DNA of 64,000 bases from Rhodococcoides kyotonense (GTDB lineage: Bacteria; Actinomycetota; Actinomycetes; Mycobacteriales; Mycobacteriaceae). A model generated the notes under the pieces. The model made no database searches and was not told the DNA's origin. It worked only from the letters and a program-made list of their open reading frames with translations. Both the position numbers and the translations under genes were made by a program. Positions 1 to 12,172 of this stretch are shown here, one piece after another (positions within the stretch are counted from its first letter, which is position 1; each line of letters begins with the position of its first letter). Where the stretch lies: contig NZ_LVHI01000008.1 in NCBI RefSeq assembly GCF_001645385.1, forward strand, positions 1 through 64,000. The letters run 5' to 3'.

Positions 1-185
1 TGGATACCGCGCAGCACCCCGGCTGCGGACACCGAACAGTTCGCCTGCTGTAGCTCCAACGGCCGCCCGATCGCCTCCTCGAATGCGGTTGATTTGAACC
101 ATTCGAAGAACACGCCACGATCGTCACCGAACTGGCGTGGGGTGAACTCGTAGGCGCCGGCGATCTTCAACTCGCGAAAAGTCAC
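1..185 (-). CDS. rmlC: dTDP-4-dehydrorhamnose 3,5-epimerase, N-terminal part
   Basis: This is the N-terminal ~61 residues of RmlC; the rest lies beyond the left edge. RmlC makes dTDP-4-keto-L-rhamnose, the third step of dTDP-L-rhamnose synthesis, which in mycolic-acid bacteria feeds the linker between peptidoglycan and arabinogalactan. The reading frame begins with GTG and shows the family's early pattern (RELKIAGAYEFTPRQFGDDRG, then WF and a conserved QxN near residue 45). The start lies 3 nt after the stop codon of rmlA, so the two are cotranscribed and probably translationally coupled. The family call is firm; the exact start is inferred. Confidence 0.9.
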   Translation of the reverse strand, partial: MTFRELKIAGAYEFTPRQFGDDRGVFFEWFKSTAFEEAIGRPLELQQANCSVSAAGVLRGI

Positions 186-188
186 GTC

Positions 189-1058
189 TTATTTCCCTCG
201 GTCGAGCAGTTCGAGCAGGTACTGCCCGTAGCCGGATTTGACGAGCTTCTCCGCCCGCTCACGCAGTTCGTCGTCGGTGATGAACCCGCGACGCCACGAC
301 ACCTCTTCGGGGGCGCCGATCTTCATGCCCTGGCGTTCTTCGATGGTACGGACGAAGTTCGACGCGTCGAGCAGGGAATCGAAGGTGCCGGTATCGAGCC
401 AGGCGGTGCCGCGGGGCAGGACTTCGACGCACAGTTTCCCGGCATCGAGGTAGTGGCGGTTGACGTCGGTGATCTCGTACTCCCCGCGCTCGGAGGGCTG
501 CAGATCGCGGGCGATGGTGATGACGTCGTTGTCGTAGAAGTACAGGCCCGGCACCGAGAAGTTCGACTTCGGGACCTTCGGTTTTTCCTCCAGCGAGATC
601 GCTCTGCCGGCGTGGTCGAACTCGATGACACCGTAGGCGGTGGGGTCTTTGACCTCGTAAGCGAAGACGGCGCCGCCGTCGATGGAATCGAAGCGCGACA
701 GCTGCGAACCCAAGCCGGGGCCGTAGAAGATGTTGTCCCCCAGGACGAGGGCGGCGCTGTCGCTGCCGATGTGGTCCGCGCCGAGTACGAAGGCTTGCGC
801 GAGACCGTTCGGCTCGTGTTGGACCTGGTAGGTGAGGTTGATGCCGAACTGGGAACCGTCGCCGAGCAGACGTTGGAACTGGTCTGCATCCTGCGGGGTG
901 GTGATGATCAGAATGTCGCGGATGTTCGCCAGGATCAACGTCGAGAGCGGGTAGTAGATCATCGGCTTGTCGTAGACAGGCACCAACTGCTTACTGATCC
1001 CCATCGTGATCGGATGAAGACGCGAACCGGTACCACCGGCCAGAATGATTCCCCGCAT
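189..1058 (-). CDS. rmlA: Glucose-1-phosphate thymidylyltransferase
   Basis: RmlA condenses glucose-1-phosphate with dTTP to give dTDP-glucose, the first step of the dTDP-rhamnose pathway, in the cytoplasm. The 289-residue protein has the nucleotide-binding GGTGSRLHP loop at residues 8-16, GDN at about 108-110 and EEKP at about 157-160, all diagnostic of sugar-phosphate nucleotidylyltransferases. An in-frame ATG lies three codons upstream at 1067, but a GGGAGG ribosome binding site abuts that codon and sits 9 nt before the ATG at 1058, so 1058 is preferred. It is directly followed by rmlC; rmlB is on the other strand about 2.4 kb away. Confidence 0.95.
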   Translation of the reverse strand: MRGIILAGGTGSRLHPITMGISKQLVPVYDKPMIYYPLSTLILANIRDILIITTPQDADQFQRLLGDGSQFGINLTYQVQHEPNGLAQAFVLGADHIGSDSAALVLGDNIFYGPGLGSQLSRFDSIDGGAVFAYEVKDPTAYGVIEFDHAGRAISLEEKPKVPKSNFSVPGLYFYDNDVITIARDLQPSERGEYEITDVNRHYLDAGKLCVEVLPRGTAWLDTGTFDSLLDASNFVRTIEERQGMKIGAPEEVSWRRGFITDDELRERAEKLVKSGYGQYLLELLDRGK

Positions 1059-1102
1059 GACGTGCATCCTCCCAGATCAGGACTGCAGCTGCTCGCCCGC
1101 TA

Positions 1103-1456
1103 TCACTGCCACGGGATGCGATACGGCTGGTCGTCCGGTTCGATCGGCCAATTCGCGGGCCAGTCGACCATCGGATCGGCTCGAAGTTCGGAAACCTCCG
1201 GAGGTATCGGCCGGGCGTCGATTTCGATGCGGTCCCACGTGGTGTCACCGGCCGCGACGTGTGCTGCATATCTCTTCAGCTCACCGGACGCACGAGGGGA
1301 TCGAGACAGCCGGTCCAACAACAGCGCGGTGACGGCGGTACGCGGCCGCGGCGCACCCACGTCGACGCTGTCGGCGTGACGACGTGCGTTCTCCAGCCGG
1401 CCGACCGCGTCGAGCACCCGGTTGTACGCAATCCCCGCGACAGGCTCGTCGATCAT
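1103..1456 (-). CDS. Small conserved-looking hypothetical protein
   Basis: This 117-residue protein has no recognised domain. It is rich in Arg and Asp, has no signal peptide or membrane segment, and ends in a proline/tryptophan-rich tail (WPANWPIEPDDQPYRIPW). Its ATG overlaps the stop codon of the preceding gene (ATGA), so it is the third member of an operon with a type VII secretion-like protein and a membrane-anchored protein. The context suggests a partner or chaperone of that substrate, but nothing in the sequence proves it. Confidence 0.7.
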   Translation of the reverse strand: MIDEPVAGIAYNRVLDAVGRLENARRHADSVDVGAPRPRTAVTALLLDRLSRSPRASGELKRYAAHVAAGDTTWDRIEIDARPIPPEVSELRADPMVDWPANWPIEPDDQPYRIPWQ

Positions 1457-2661
1457 GCGTCCTGCCACGGAGCTGTGCCTTCTCCGACGGAGAATTTCTC
1501 GTCGGGCGTCAAGACCACCGGAGTGATGTCGGCCGTCTTGGCGGTATCGACGGCCATCTTTCCCCTGTCGAGAGCTTGGTTGAACGGTTCGAGGTGGTGG
1601 TCTATTCGTCGGCTGATCTGCCCTTCCGGATCGGTGATAGCGTCGAGAAAACGACCGAACTGGTCGACGGCGTCCTCGATTCTGCGTACGAGGTCCATCG
1701 TCAAGTCCATTGTCTTCCAAATGATCTCGACAATGCTCGCCACTTGCCAGGCTGTCCCGACGAACGGAACCTTCTTGAGCGCGACCTTCATCGCGGATCG
1801 ACCGGAGCCCAGGTCGACTTCGGCTTCGAGCATCTCGGCGAGCTTTCCGACGACGGTTCGGACGCCGTTCTTGATCTGCTCGGTGATGATTTCCGCCAGC
1901 GCGTGAATCGTTCGTCCGCACGGGCCTTCCCAGTACATCGCTGCGACTTGCCGTTGTGAGTAGTCCGAGAATGCTTGTGCGGCCAGTCCGTCCCAGTATT
2001 CGTCGACGTGGCGGACCCCGTTCTCGAGCGATTCGGCGGCGGCTTCCATGGCGCTGCCCGCAATGTCGAATGCTTCGCCGAGGCGTCTGATCTCGTTCCA
2101 ATTACCGCTCAGTGGCAGCGTCACTTCGTTCAGCGGACTCCACCCGCTCAGTTCGAAGATCGTGCTGTCCACTTCTCCGAGCCACCCGGCGGCGTCGTCG
2201 ATCACCTCACGGGTTTCGTCGACGGCCGGATTCGGTGGGGGATAGTCGATTCCGGAGGGTCCGCCGTAGTCGACCGGGGTGGGGTAGTCCTCGACGGCAC
2301 CGACCGCAGGACTTTCGGAGGTGCCTGGTTGGGGTACCGGAACCGGAATCAAGTCGGTGTGGGCATTGAGGGCGTCGTAGTTCTTCTTTTCCAGGTCGAC
2401 GTAGAGCCAGGCGGCCTTCCGAAGTTCGTCGCCGATGTAGCAGCAGTTGGCGGACAGGTGGACGTGCCGCGATCGCGTGTACTCCTGGTAGCTGGCGATG
2501 AAGGGGGCGAGGCGTTGAAGGACTTGACCGGGGATGGTCTCGCTGAGTCCTGCGTGTTCATCGATGTAGCGGTGGCTTGCCAGAGTCTGTTGCCCGATGC
2601 GGTCCGCGAGTCTGCCCATTCCGGCGACTTCGGACGGCCGTGCGGCGAACACTTCGTCCAC
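1453..2661 (-). CDS. Type VII secretion substrate-like protein
   Basis: The 402-residue protein looks like two helical ESX-type domains joined by a proline-rich linker. Residues 1-95 resemble the ESX-1 secretion-associated (EspC/DUF2580-like) fold: a helical region with ADRIGQQ, then a turn and a second helix. Residues ~125-160 are Pro/Gly rich. Residues ~190-260 resemble a WXG100 hairpin with the sequence EYWDGLAAQAFSDY. The C-terminal ~120 residues are helical with a hydrophobic stretch (VPFVGTAWQVASIVEIIW). The start is GTG at 2661 with an AGAAGGAG binding site 5 nt upstream. The match to the family is by pattern only; a pore-forming or toxin-like role for the C-terminus is speculative. 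Confidence 0.65.
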   Translation of the reverse strand: MDEVFAARPSEVAGMGRLADRIGQQTLASHRYIDEHAGLSETIPGQVLQRLAPFIASYQEYTRSRHVHLSANCCYIGDELRKAAWLYVDLEKKNYDALNAHTDLIPVPVPQPGTSESPAVGAVEDYPTPVDYGGPSGIDYPPPNPAVDETREVIDDAAGWLGEVDSTIFELSGWSPLNEVTLPLSGNWNEIRRLGEAFDIAGSAMEAAAESLENGVRHVDEYWDGLAAQAFSDYSQRQVAAMYWEGPCGRTIHALAEIITEQIKNGVRTVVGKLAEMLEAEVDLGSGRSAMKVALKKVPFVGTAWQVASIVEIIWKTMDLTMDLVRRIEDAVDQFGRFLDAITDPEGQISRRIDHHLEPFNQALDRGKMAVDTAKTADITPVVLTPDEKFSVGEGTAPWQDA

Positions 2662-2662
2662 G

Positions 2663-5338
<2,676 letters not shown>

Positions 5339-5342
<4 letters not shown>

Positions 5343-5782
5343 GTTGTTGTCTTTCTGCGAAACGAGAAATCGCGGTAGCCGAAGAAACTGGCGACAGCCA
5401 TGATCGCCGTGACGACCAATTGCGAAGGGATGGGCGGGAAGTGAAGGAACGACACGGCGACGGTCATCAGTGAGATGTTCGCCAGGAACGCCCCGAAGTT
5501 GACGACGAAGAACCGCCACAGGTCACGTAGGACGTGGCCACGCACTCGGAACACCAGGTAGCGATACATCGCGAACGCGCAGAGCACGTTGCACAGATAG
5601 CCGAGCACGATCGCGGCGTGGTACCCGAAGCGCTCGCCGATCAGCAACTGCCACAGGATGAACCACGCGGTGCCGAGCGCTGTGTTGACGCCGCCCACGA
5701 GCAGGAACGCGAAGGCCTGGTTCTTGATGACTCGCATCAGCGGCCCGGGGGTGCCGCTCATTCCGGCCGGAGGGGCGCTCAC
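5339..5782 (-). CDS. GtrA-family membrane protein
   Basis: This 147-residue protein has four predicted membrane helices and the GtrA hallmarks: a short basic N-terminus, FLLVGGVNTALG, and the ending VASFFGYRDFSFRR. GtrA proteins are thought to move polyprenyl-phosphate-linked sugars across the membrane or assist the enzymes that use them. The GTG start at 5782 overlaps the previous stop codon (GTGA), and the stop overlaps the next ATG, so translation is coupled on both sides. With a dolichyl-phosphate-mannose-synthase-like GT2 in the same operon, it fits a flip-and-transfer glycan-decoration scheme. Confidence 0.85.
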
Positions 5783-6711
5783 CGGCTGACTCCGAGTGCG
5801 CGACGCGTCGCTTCCAGTGTCGACGCGATGCCGGCCGGCAGTGTGCGATGGGTCCGTCGGTCGATCTCGGGCCACACCGTCGACCGCAGTCGCAAGTCGC
5901 GCCCCTGGAACGCGGCCAGCGGTGATGCGGCGAGGACCACGTTGGGGCGTCGTCGAAACACGGTTCGGCACGCGCCGAGAATGGAACCGATGGTGACGGC
6001 GTGACCCGACGCGAAGATCTTGACCGTCGGGGGTTCACGACGCGACTTCGTCAATGCCAATGCGTCGGCGACCATTTCGGCCGCGTCGGACACGAACAGG
6101 TAGTCGCGCAGCGTATCCATCGGGACGTAGATCGACACCGGAGATGCCATCAGATATCCGCGGCACAGATGCGAGATCAGCCCCTGCGGCTTCGCGAGGT
6201 TCTGTCCGGGTCCGTACAGGTTGGCGAAGCGGCCCATGACGACATTGACGTCGGTTGCGTCGCCGAATTGCCGTGCGATGTCCTCGGATTCGAGCTTCGC
6301 TCGGCCGTAGTCGCCCAGCGGCACGGGCGGGCTGTCCTCGTGGTGTGGCGCACCGGACGCGCCTGCATACACCCCACCCGCCGACGAGGCGAGGAACAGT
6401 GTGCCTTCGCGAGACCTGTTGCCGATCGACTGGGTCAACGCACGAATGAGGTCGTTCTCGGCGTCGAACTCGGCGAGGGTCGTTCCGTTGACCCCTGCGC
6501 CCGCGGCCCACACGATATTCCAGGGTTCACCGTCGTCGAAATTCTCGAAGAACGACGAACATTGTTGTTGCAAAGCGTCTTTCGCCGATTCGTGATTCGA
6601 CCACGGTACGGCCGACGTCTGGACGGCGTGGCCGCGTCGACGAAGCTCCCGCGAAACCGCCGATCCCAGCAGTCCGCCGCTGCCGACGACCCACGTGTAT
6701 GTCGTTGTCAC
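5779..6711 (-). CDS. NAD-dependent epimerase/dehydratase family protein
   Basis: The 310-residue protein is an extended short-chain dehydrogenase. Residues 8-17 form a GSGGLLG cofactor loop and the YGRAK sequence supplies the catalytic Tyr135 and Lys139. A sugar-nucleotide substrate is expected from the family and from its place between two glycosyltransferases. The GTG start overlaps the stop of the upstream GT2 gene (GTGA). It probably makes the special nucleotide sugar used by this operon (epimerisation, reduction or dehydration), but the substrate cannot be named. Confidence 0.85.
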   Translation of the reverse strand: MTTTYTWVVGSGGLLGSAVSRELRRRGHAVQTSAVPWSNHESAKDALQQQCSSFFENFDDGEPWNIVWAAGAGVNGTTLAEFDAENDLIRALTQSIGNRSREGTLFLASSAGGVYAGASGAPHHEDSPPVPLGDYGRAKLESEDIARQFGDATDVNVVMGRFANLYGPGQNLAKPQGLISHLCRGYLMASPVSIYVPMDTLRDYLFVSDAAEMVADALALTKSRREPPTVKIFASGHAVTIGSILGACRTVFRRRPNVVLAASPLAAFQGRDLRLRSTVWPEIDRRTHRTLPAGIASTLEATRRALGVSR

Positions 6712-7742
6712 GCGGGCGAATCGGGGTCGGAGGCGCGTTCGGTGCGGCCGAGCGGCCCGTCTGCAGGGTCCGCCACGATCAGGTACGGCGGCTTGCCCAT
6801 CGCTGTCTTGACGTTGACGCCGATGTACTCGGCGACGATGCCCAGGGAGAACAGCGTCGCGCCGAAACCGAACAGCAGCACCACCATCGTCGACGCCCAC
6901 CCGCGGACGACGGTGTTGGCGTCGAACAGTACGTAGGACGCGAGAACGTACGCCACCAGTACGAGACCGAGCAGTGCGAACGCTATTCCGATGAAGCTGA
7001 CGAGTCGCAGTCCCTTGGTGCCGCTCGAGAGCACCATGCGCCAGAAGTGGGACAGCAGCGTGCGCAGGCGATATCCCGATCGTCGGTCGACTTCCTCGCG
7101 CAAGGTGACGGGACTCGTCGTGACCTCGCCGGCGATCCAGCTGAGCGCCACGTCGAGATACGCCTCCGATCCGGCGTATGCGGCGACGGAGCGACCGACC
7201 TCGCCAAGGACCAGACGAAAGCTCTGATAGTCGACGGTGTTGTCCGCGGCGAGCGCTTTGGCGATGACCCACTTCGATCCGCGCGATGCGGCGTTGCGCC
7301 ACAAACCATGGGGCGCAACGTTCGTCGGCTTGGCATACACCAGCGAGGACTGGCGATCCAGTGCCGTGTCGAGCAATCCACCGATCTCGGCGGGGTCGTG
7401 TTGGCCGTCCTCGTCCATCGTGACGATCCATTCACCACCACTCGACGCCATACCCGCCAACGTCGCGGGATGCTGCCCGAAGTTCCGGCTCAGCCAGACG
7501 CCGCGAACGACGTCGTGTTTGCGGACGAGTTCGCGGATCACGTCGGCGGAACCGTCGGGTCCGTGGTCGAACACGAGCAGCACTTCCTCGACGACCATCG
7601 GCCGCCCACCGGGAGTCTGCGTCGGCTGGGTCAGCGGGAGGATCTCGTCGACGAGTGCACGCAGCGTCCGCTCGCCCTGATAGACGGGCACCACGATCGA
7701 GATGCGGTGCGGGTCGCGGGATGAATCGGACGGGGGAATCAC
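6708..7742 (-). CDS. Polyprenyl-phosphate glycosyltransferase (DPM1/ArnC-like GT2)
   Basis: The 344-residue protein has an N-terminal GT2 domain (RISIVVPVYQGERTL, with the metal site in MDEDGQHD) and two C-terminal membrane helices at roughly 245-267 and 280-303. This arrangement is typical of enzymes that transfer a sugar to polyprenyl phosphate, such as GtrB, ArnC and dolichyl-phosphate mannose synthase relatives. It precedes an epimerase and a GtrA-like protein with overlapping codons, which matches the GtrB-GtrA pairing. It is a strong candidate to charge the lipid carrier used by the large membrane protein upstream. Confidence 0.88.
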   Translation of the reverse strand: MIPPSDSSRDPHRISIVVPVYQGERTLRALVDEILPLTQPTQTPGGRPMVVEEVLLVFDHGPDGSADVIRELVRKHDVVRGVWLSRNFGQHPATLAGMASSGGEWIVTMDEDGQHDPAEIGGLLDTALDRQSSLVYAKPTNVAPHGLWRNAASRGSKWVIAKALAADNTVDYQSFRLVLGEVGRSVAAYAGSEAYLDVALSWIAGEVTTSPVTLREEVDRRSGYRLRTLLSHFWRMVLSSGTKGLRLVSFIGIAFALLGLVLVAYVLASYVLFDANTVVRGWASTMVVLLFGFGATLFSLGIVAEYIGVNVKTAMGKPPYLIVADPADGPLGRTERASDPDSPA

Positions 7743-7753
7743 GGGGTATGAGC

Positions 7754-10045
7754 CTATCTGCTCGGGCTCGTCGTACTGGGTTTCGACGAGGTCGGTTCGT
7801 GGATTTCTTCGAGGACCGTCGCCCCACGACGATCCGTGCGTCGTCGCCTCACGTCCAGAACCACCAGTAGACCGAGAACGACGATGCCGCCCGCCATACC
7901 GGCGAAGCCGATCCGTTGACCGGGTGGACGGAAGTCGATCTCCAGGTCGGCGTCGGATGTTCCAGGTGGTAGGTCGACGTACAGGAAGATGTCGCCGATG
8001 CCTTTCGTCTGCAGTGGTTCACCGTTCAGCGTCGCCGTATAGCCGGGCCAGGCGAGCCGCGCGAACACGACGCTGCCACCGTTCGGGGAGGTGACGCGAA
8101 CCTCTTCGGAATCCGCGGCCGACGAGACCGACGTCGCGGTGACGCCGACGGTCGCCGAGATGCGGCCCTGGTCGCTCGGAAGCGGTCCCGCGATGCGCTC
8201 CAACACGTACGTCTGGCGAGCCGAGTCGGCGGTGGGCGGCGTGACCCACTTCCACCCAGGCGGCGCGGGCTGGTCGTCGATCAGCGGGTACTGGTTCTTC
8301 TGCAGTACGACGCGGTCGAGCCGCATCAGATCGGCATAGGTCTTGCCGGTGTAGGCGTCGACCTGGAAAAGGCGTCGATAGGCGTCCGGGCAGGTGGATC
8401 CTTCGTGCTCGAAGCAGAGCAGGTTGGCGAAGTCGAGATAGCCGACGGGTGTGTACGCGTTGACGTAGTCCAGGTCCAGCACCTTGGCCGAATTGCCGTA
8501 CACCTGTGAATGCCACGGCAGCCGAGGGTCGTCGGGTTCCGAGGCGCTGGTCTCGGTCAACTCACGATTGCCGAGCTGCAGCGTCGACCCCTCCCACTTC
8601 GGAAACTCCGAGCGCGCCTCCGACTGGGACGCGGGCAGCCACCACTTGTCGAACGGCGGGTCGTAGTTCGCGACCTGATACATCGCGACGGGCGCGATCG
8701 TGACCAGCAACAACGCGGCCGTCGCCCTGGACCCATATCGCCGAGCCAGGAACAGCGCCAGCCCGCCGACGACAGCGATGAGCATCCCGGACACGAGGTG
8801 ACGGCCGAACAGCTCCGGCCCCGACGAGCCGGCGCGCAGCACCAGAATCAAGACCAGCAACGACGCCGCCAGAATTCTGGGTCGCAGCCGCGTCAGCGTG
8901 CCGTAGCGGCTGAGGATCGTCGTCACGAGTATCAACGCCAGGATGGCGACGAACGGGAGGATTCGCGCCGGCCAGCGGATCGGGCCGATGTCGCTGGGGC
9001 CGGCGGTGAAGACCAGCACGAACACGAGCAGGATCAGTGGGGCCGTGAATTCGCGCAGAGCGGCGGGAACGCGTTGCCACCCGACGAACGCCAGCGCCGG
9101 AACGAGGAACCACGCGATGTACGTGACGGGAGACGCTGTCGTCTCACCAGTCCAGGACTCGATGCTCGTCACCGACGACGGGATGCTCGCGGTCAGCGTC
9201 TCCGACCAGGGTGCCGTCAGAAAATTGTCGTTGAAGGCGCCTTCGACGCCGCTGCGCCAGGTGACGGCAGACGTCAGCACTCCGGGCAGGAAGGTGATCG
9301 CGCCGCACGCCGCGGCCGCGATTCCGACCGTCGCCACTCGTGCGGCCGGCTGCCGGCGACGCTGGAACACCCACTCGCCGATCGCCAGCGAGCCGATCAT
9401 CACGCCTGCCATGACCGCGGCGTGCACGTAACCGACGCTGATCGCGAGGTAGAGGAATACGAACGGCAGGATCGGGCCGGAGCGGCCGCGTGCGTAGGAA
9501 ATGGAACTTGCCCAGGCCTGCATGATCCAGGCGGTGCCCATCAACGCGGTGATCCACGAGGTGTTCTCGAAGAACAGCGTGAATCCGACGAACGGCGCGC
9601 TCGCACCCGCGACGGCCGCCCACGCGGGACGCGCCCCGTACGCGAGTCCGACGCGGTACACGCCCCAGGCCAGAACGATCGAAAATCCGAGCTTCACCGA
9701 CGTCGCCAGCACGACGAGGTTGTCGACGGACGGCGAGATGTAGTTGATCGCCATCTGTACCGGGTTCCACAACCCGCCCTGGCCTTCGACGGGATAGTTG
9801 CCTGCCATCCACTGATCGAGAACCAGCGACGGGAAGTGGCCGTCGCGCAGTATCCGACCCAGTTGCAGCCAGTTGGGGACGGCACCCGATTCGGTGTCGT
9901 CGATGTAGAAGAACCGCGGATCGACGGCGAGGATCAGCAGATAACCCAGTACGACGACGGCCGCGACCGCGGCACCCCAGGCCAGGCGTTCGGTTCTGCC
10001 TCCGAGCCCAGGATCGTGTCCGTGCTGCATCGTGCTGGTCGTCAC
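7754..10045 (-). CDS. Large polytopic membrane protein (YfhO/GT-C-like)
   Basis: The 763-residue protein opens with a cytoplasmic tail and one membrane helix. An extracytoplasmic loop with acidic residues (FFYIDDTESG) follows, then about ten further helices to residue ~470, a large soluble domain (~470-715) and a final helix. The first-loop aspartates and overall layout resemble GT-C polyprenyl-sugar-dependent transferases and the YfhO family. Only 11 nt separate it from the next gene of the operon, and its start is divergent from the galactofuranosyltransferase gene. It may be the final transferase that adds the lipid-linked sugar outside the membrane; this role is inferred. Confidence 0.75.
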   Translation of the reverse strand: MTTSTMQHGHDPGLGGRTERLAWGAAVAAVVVLGYLLILAVDPRFFYIDDTESGAVPNWLQLGRILRDGHFPSLVLDQWMAGNYPVEGQGGLWNPVQMAINYISPSVDNLVVLATSVKLGFSIVLAWGVYRVGLAYGARPAWAAVAGASAPFVGFTLFFENTSWITALMGTAWIMQAWASSISYARGRSGPILPFVFLYLAISVGYVHAAVMAGVMIGSLAIGEWVFQRRRQPAARVATVGIAAAACGAITFLPGVLTSAVTWRSGVEGAFNDNFLTAPWSETLTASIPSSVTSIESWTGETTASPVTYIAWFLVPALAFVGWQRVPAALREFTAPLILLVFVLVFTAGPSDIGPIRWPARILPFVAILALILVTTILSRYGTLTRLRPRILAASLLVLILVLRAGSSGPELFGRHLVSGMLIAVVGGLALFLARRYGSRATAALLLVTIAPVAMYQVANYDPPFDKWWLPASQSEARSEFPKWEGSTLQLGNRELTETSASEPDDPRLPWHSQVYGNSAKVLDLDYVNAYTPVGYLDFANLLCFEHEGSTCPDAYRRLFQVDAYTGKTYADLMRLDRVVLQKNQYPLIDDQPAPPGWKWVTPPTADSARQTYVLERIAGPLPSDQGRISATVGVTATSVSSAADSEEVRVTSPNGGSVVFARLAWPGYTATLNGEPLQTKGIGDIFLYVDLPPGTSDADLEIDFRPPGQRIGFAGMAGGIVVLGLLVVLDVRRRRTDRRGATVLEEIHEPTSSKPSTTSPSR

Positions 10046-10230
10046 TGTTCGCTCCGTATGTGATCAAGGGCTGTACGACTGTATCGTCCGCGCACCTCGT
10101 CAGCCGAAAGACCAGGCCGTACCGTGCGTCGGGACGGTCTTCCACAGGACTGTGCGACCATGGTCTTCGGCGAGGTTGCCTGGCAGGACGGCTTTGCAAG
10201 AAAATCGACGAAGATGGGGTTTCTCGAGGT

Positions 10231-12102
10231 ATGGACGGCACTGCTCTGAATCGTCTCGATGCACCATTCGGTGGGTCCGCGGCAAGCGCGGTAGGACTCA
10301 CGGCGCAGCGAACGCTGTTCGACGGCCCGTCTTCGCTGGTCAGCGCCGATATGTATGCCACCGTGGCGAAGGGCAACGCCGAACGTTCGCGGTATGTCGC
10401 GAAGCTCGCCAAGCGCACCGTCGTCGAGACCAACAGCTACTTCGGACGCTTCCCGGCCAGTTACTGGCAGCGATGGACCGAGGTGACCGAGGCGCGGTTC
10501 GTCGCGACCGTCACCGGTTCGGGCCGCATCGACGTCGTCGCCACCGACTACAAGGGCAAGAAGCGCACCGTGGCGAGCACGACGGTCGACACCGACGGCC
10601 AGCCCAGCCGCCTCGTGCTGACGGCCAAGGTCAAACAGTTCCTCGACGGCGGCGCGCTGTTCGTCCGCTTCACGACGACGTCCGGCGAGCTGTCGGTCGA
10701 GGATGCCGAGTGGACCGTCGACGCACCCGAGAAGATGCGTCCGACATCCGTCGTCATCTGCACGTTCAACCGCGCCGACGACTGCGCCAACACTGTCGCC
10801 GCCATGGCCGACGATCCCATCGCGCTGCACGGTGTCGACAATGTCTACGTCGTCGACCAGGGCACCGACCAGGTGCAGACGCGTCCGCTGTTCCAGCGCG
10901 TGCAGGCCGAGCTCGGCGACAAGCTCGTCTACATCACCCAGCCCAACCTCGGCGGTGCAGGCGGATTCACGCGCGGCTTGTACGAGGTGCAGGGCAAGGG
11001 CGGCGATCCGGCCAACGTCGTGTTCATGGACGACGACGTGCTGTGCGAGCCCGAGGCCATCGTCCGGATGAACTCGTTCGCCAACAAGACCGTCGAACCG
11101 GCGATCGTGGGCGCGCAGATGCTCTACCTGCTGCACCCCGACCGCGTCCACGTCGGCGCCGAGGTCGCGAATCTGCAGCGGCTCGAGGCCGGCCTGCACG
11201 TCAAGAATGCGATTGCCGACAAGAGTGCGCTGAAGAAGAAGCAGGACATGCGCGTCGACGCCGGTTACAACGGCTGGTGGTCGTGCCTCATCCCGTCGGA
11301 GATCGTGTCGCAGATCGGCTACCCGCTGCCGCTGTTCTTCCAGTGGGACGACATCGAATACGGATACCGTGCTCGCGCAAACGGATTCGCGACGGTGACG
11401 CTTCCCGGCGCGGCTGTCTGGCACGCGGATTTCGCGTGGAAGGACTGGGACGAGTGGCACCGCTACTTCAACCTGCGCAACGGCATGATCACCGCGGCCC
11501 TGCACGGCGGACTCGACGGTAGGCAGCTCGCGCGTCAGCTCGGCACCGACCTGTTCCGCTACCTGGTGTCGATGCAGTACGGCATGGCGTTCACGCTGAT
11601 CAAGGCGGTCGAGGACTTCCTCGTCGGTCCGAGCAAGCTTGCCGACGGCGGTATGGACGCGGCGGCCGCGATCCGACGCGAGCGCTCGGCGTACGACGAG
11701 ACGAAGCGTTACGACGCCAACGCCGTCCCCGGAGTCCGCCCGGCCGACATGTTCATCACGCCTGCCGGTCCGCACCCGAAGAAGAGCCTCGAGTGGGCCG
11801 TGTTGGCCAAGCGCGTGCTGAACCAGTGGCGTGGCCGGGTCGTGCCCGGTCCGGTGGCGATCAGCGCCGACGACGCCCATTGGTGGCACGTGTCGCTGTT
11901 CGCGCATGCGGTCGTGACCGATCGTTCGCAGGAAGGCGTGCGCGTGCGCAAGCGCGACAAGGCTGCTGCGATCGACCTGGCCAAGCGTGGCGTGACGGCG
12001 TTGCGCCGGCTACGGACCGAGACGGACAACGTCTCGGAGACCTACCGAGTGTCGATGTCGGACCTGACGAGCCGGGACAACTGGACGCGCCTGTACAGCT
12101 GA
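10231..12102 (+). CDS. glfT2: Galactofuranosyltransferase, GlfT2 family
   Basis: GlfT2 polymerises the galactan of arabinogalactan from UDP-galactofuranose on a lipid carrier at the inner membrane face. From the ATG at 10231 the protein is 623 residues. The N-terminal beta-rich domain carries FPASYWQRW near residue 75. The GT-A domain has FMDDD at 265-269, NGWW at 347-350, WDD at 372-374 and a histidine at 398 (VWHAD), which are the metal, acceptor and catalytic sites described for M. tuberculosis GlfT2. A longer frame upstream to 10060 has no family resemblance. Its N-terminus differs clearly from the mycobacterial protein, so a GlfT2 paralogue is possible. Confidence 0.85.
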   Translation: MDGTALNRLDAPFGGSAASAVGLTAQRTLFDGPSSLVSADMYATVAKGNAERSRYVAKLAKRTVVETNSYFGRFPASYWQRWTEVTEARFVATVTGSGRIDVVATDYKGKKRTVASTTVDTDGQPSRLVLTAKVKQFLDGGALFVRFTTTSGELSVEDAEWTVDAPEKMRPTSVVICTFNRADDCANTVAAMADDPIALHGVDNVYVVDQGTDQVQTRPLFQRVQAELGDKLVYITQPNLGGAGGFTRGLYEVQGKGGDPANVVFMDDDVLCEPEAIVRMNSFANKTVEPAIVGAQMLYLLHPDRVHVGAEVANLQRLEAGLHVKNAIADKSALKKKQDMRVDAGYNGWWSCLIPSEIVSQIGYPLPLFFQWDDIEYGYRARANGFATVTLPGAAVWHADFAWKDWDEWHRYFNLRNGMITAALHGGLDGRQLARQLGTDLFRYLVSMQYGMAFTLIKAVEDFLVGPSKLADGGMDAAAAIRRERSAYDETKRYDANAVPGVRPADMFITPAGPHPKKSLEWAVLAKRVLNQWRGRVVPGPVAISADDAHWWHVSLFAHAVVTDRSQEGVRVRKRDKAAAIDLAKRGVTALRRLRTETDNVSETYRVSMSDLTSRDNWTRLYS

Positions 12103-12110
12103 GGCGGCTG

Positions 12111-12172
12111 CGCCGCACGTGCGCGCGAATGTACAGCCCGCTATACATTTCTGCTCACATGCGCCGAAGGCG
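12111..12172. repeat. Intergenic palindrome, member 1
   Basis: Between the convergent ends of the glfT2-like and methyltransferase genes lies an imperfect inverted repeat. The core arms are AATGTACAGC and CTATACATT around a 2-3 nt loop, flanked by CGCACGTGCGCG on the left and CACATGCGC on the right. Related elements occur near 13.1, 17.75 and 18.8 kb. The last codons of the methyltransferase lie inside it. It may act as a bidirectional terminator; there is no T-run. Confidence 0.6.

Noticed and set aside
323-889. Long open frame overlapping rmlA
   Set aside because: It is a shadow of rmlA in another frame, with Ser/Arg-rich low-complexity composition typical of high-GC DNA.
8510-10063. 517-residue plus-strand frame opposite the large membrane protein gene
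   Set aside because: Composition is Arg/Gln-rich without hydrophobic structure; the opposite strand encodes regular membrane helices.
10042-11907. 621-residue minus-strand frame opposite the galactofuranosyltransferase gene
   Set aside because: The plus frame has the catalytic motifs; the opposite frame is Asp/Val/Arg-rich and has no recognisable domain.
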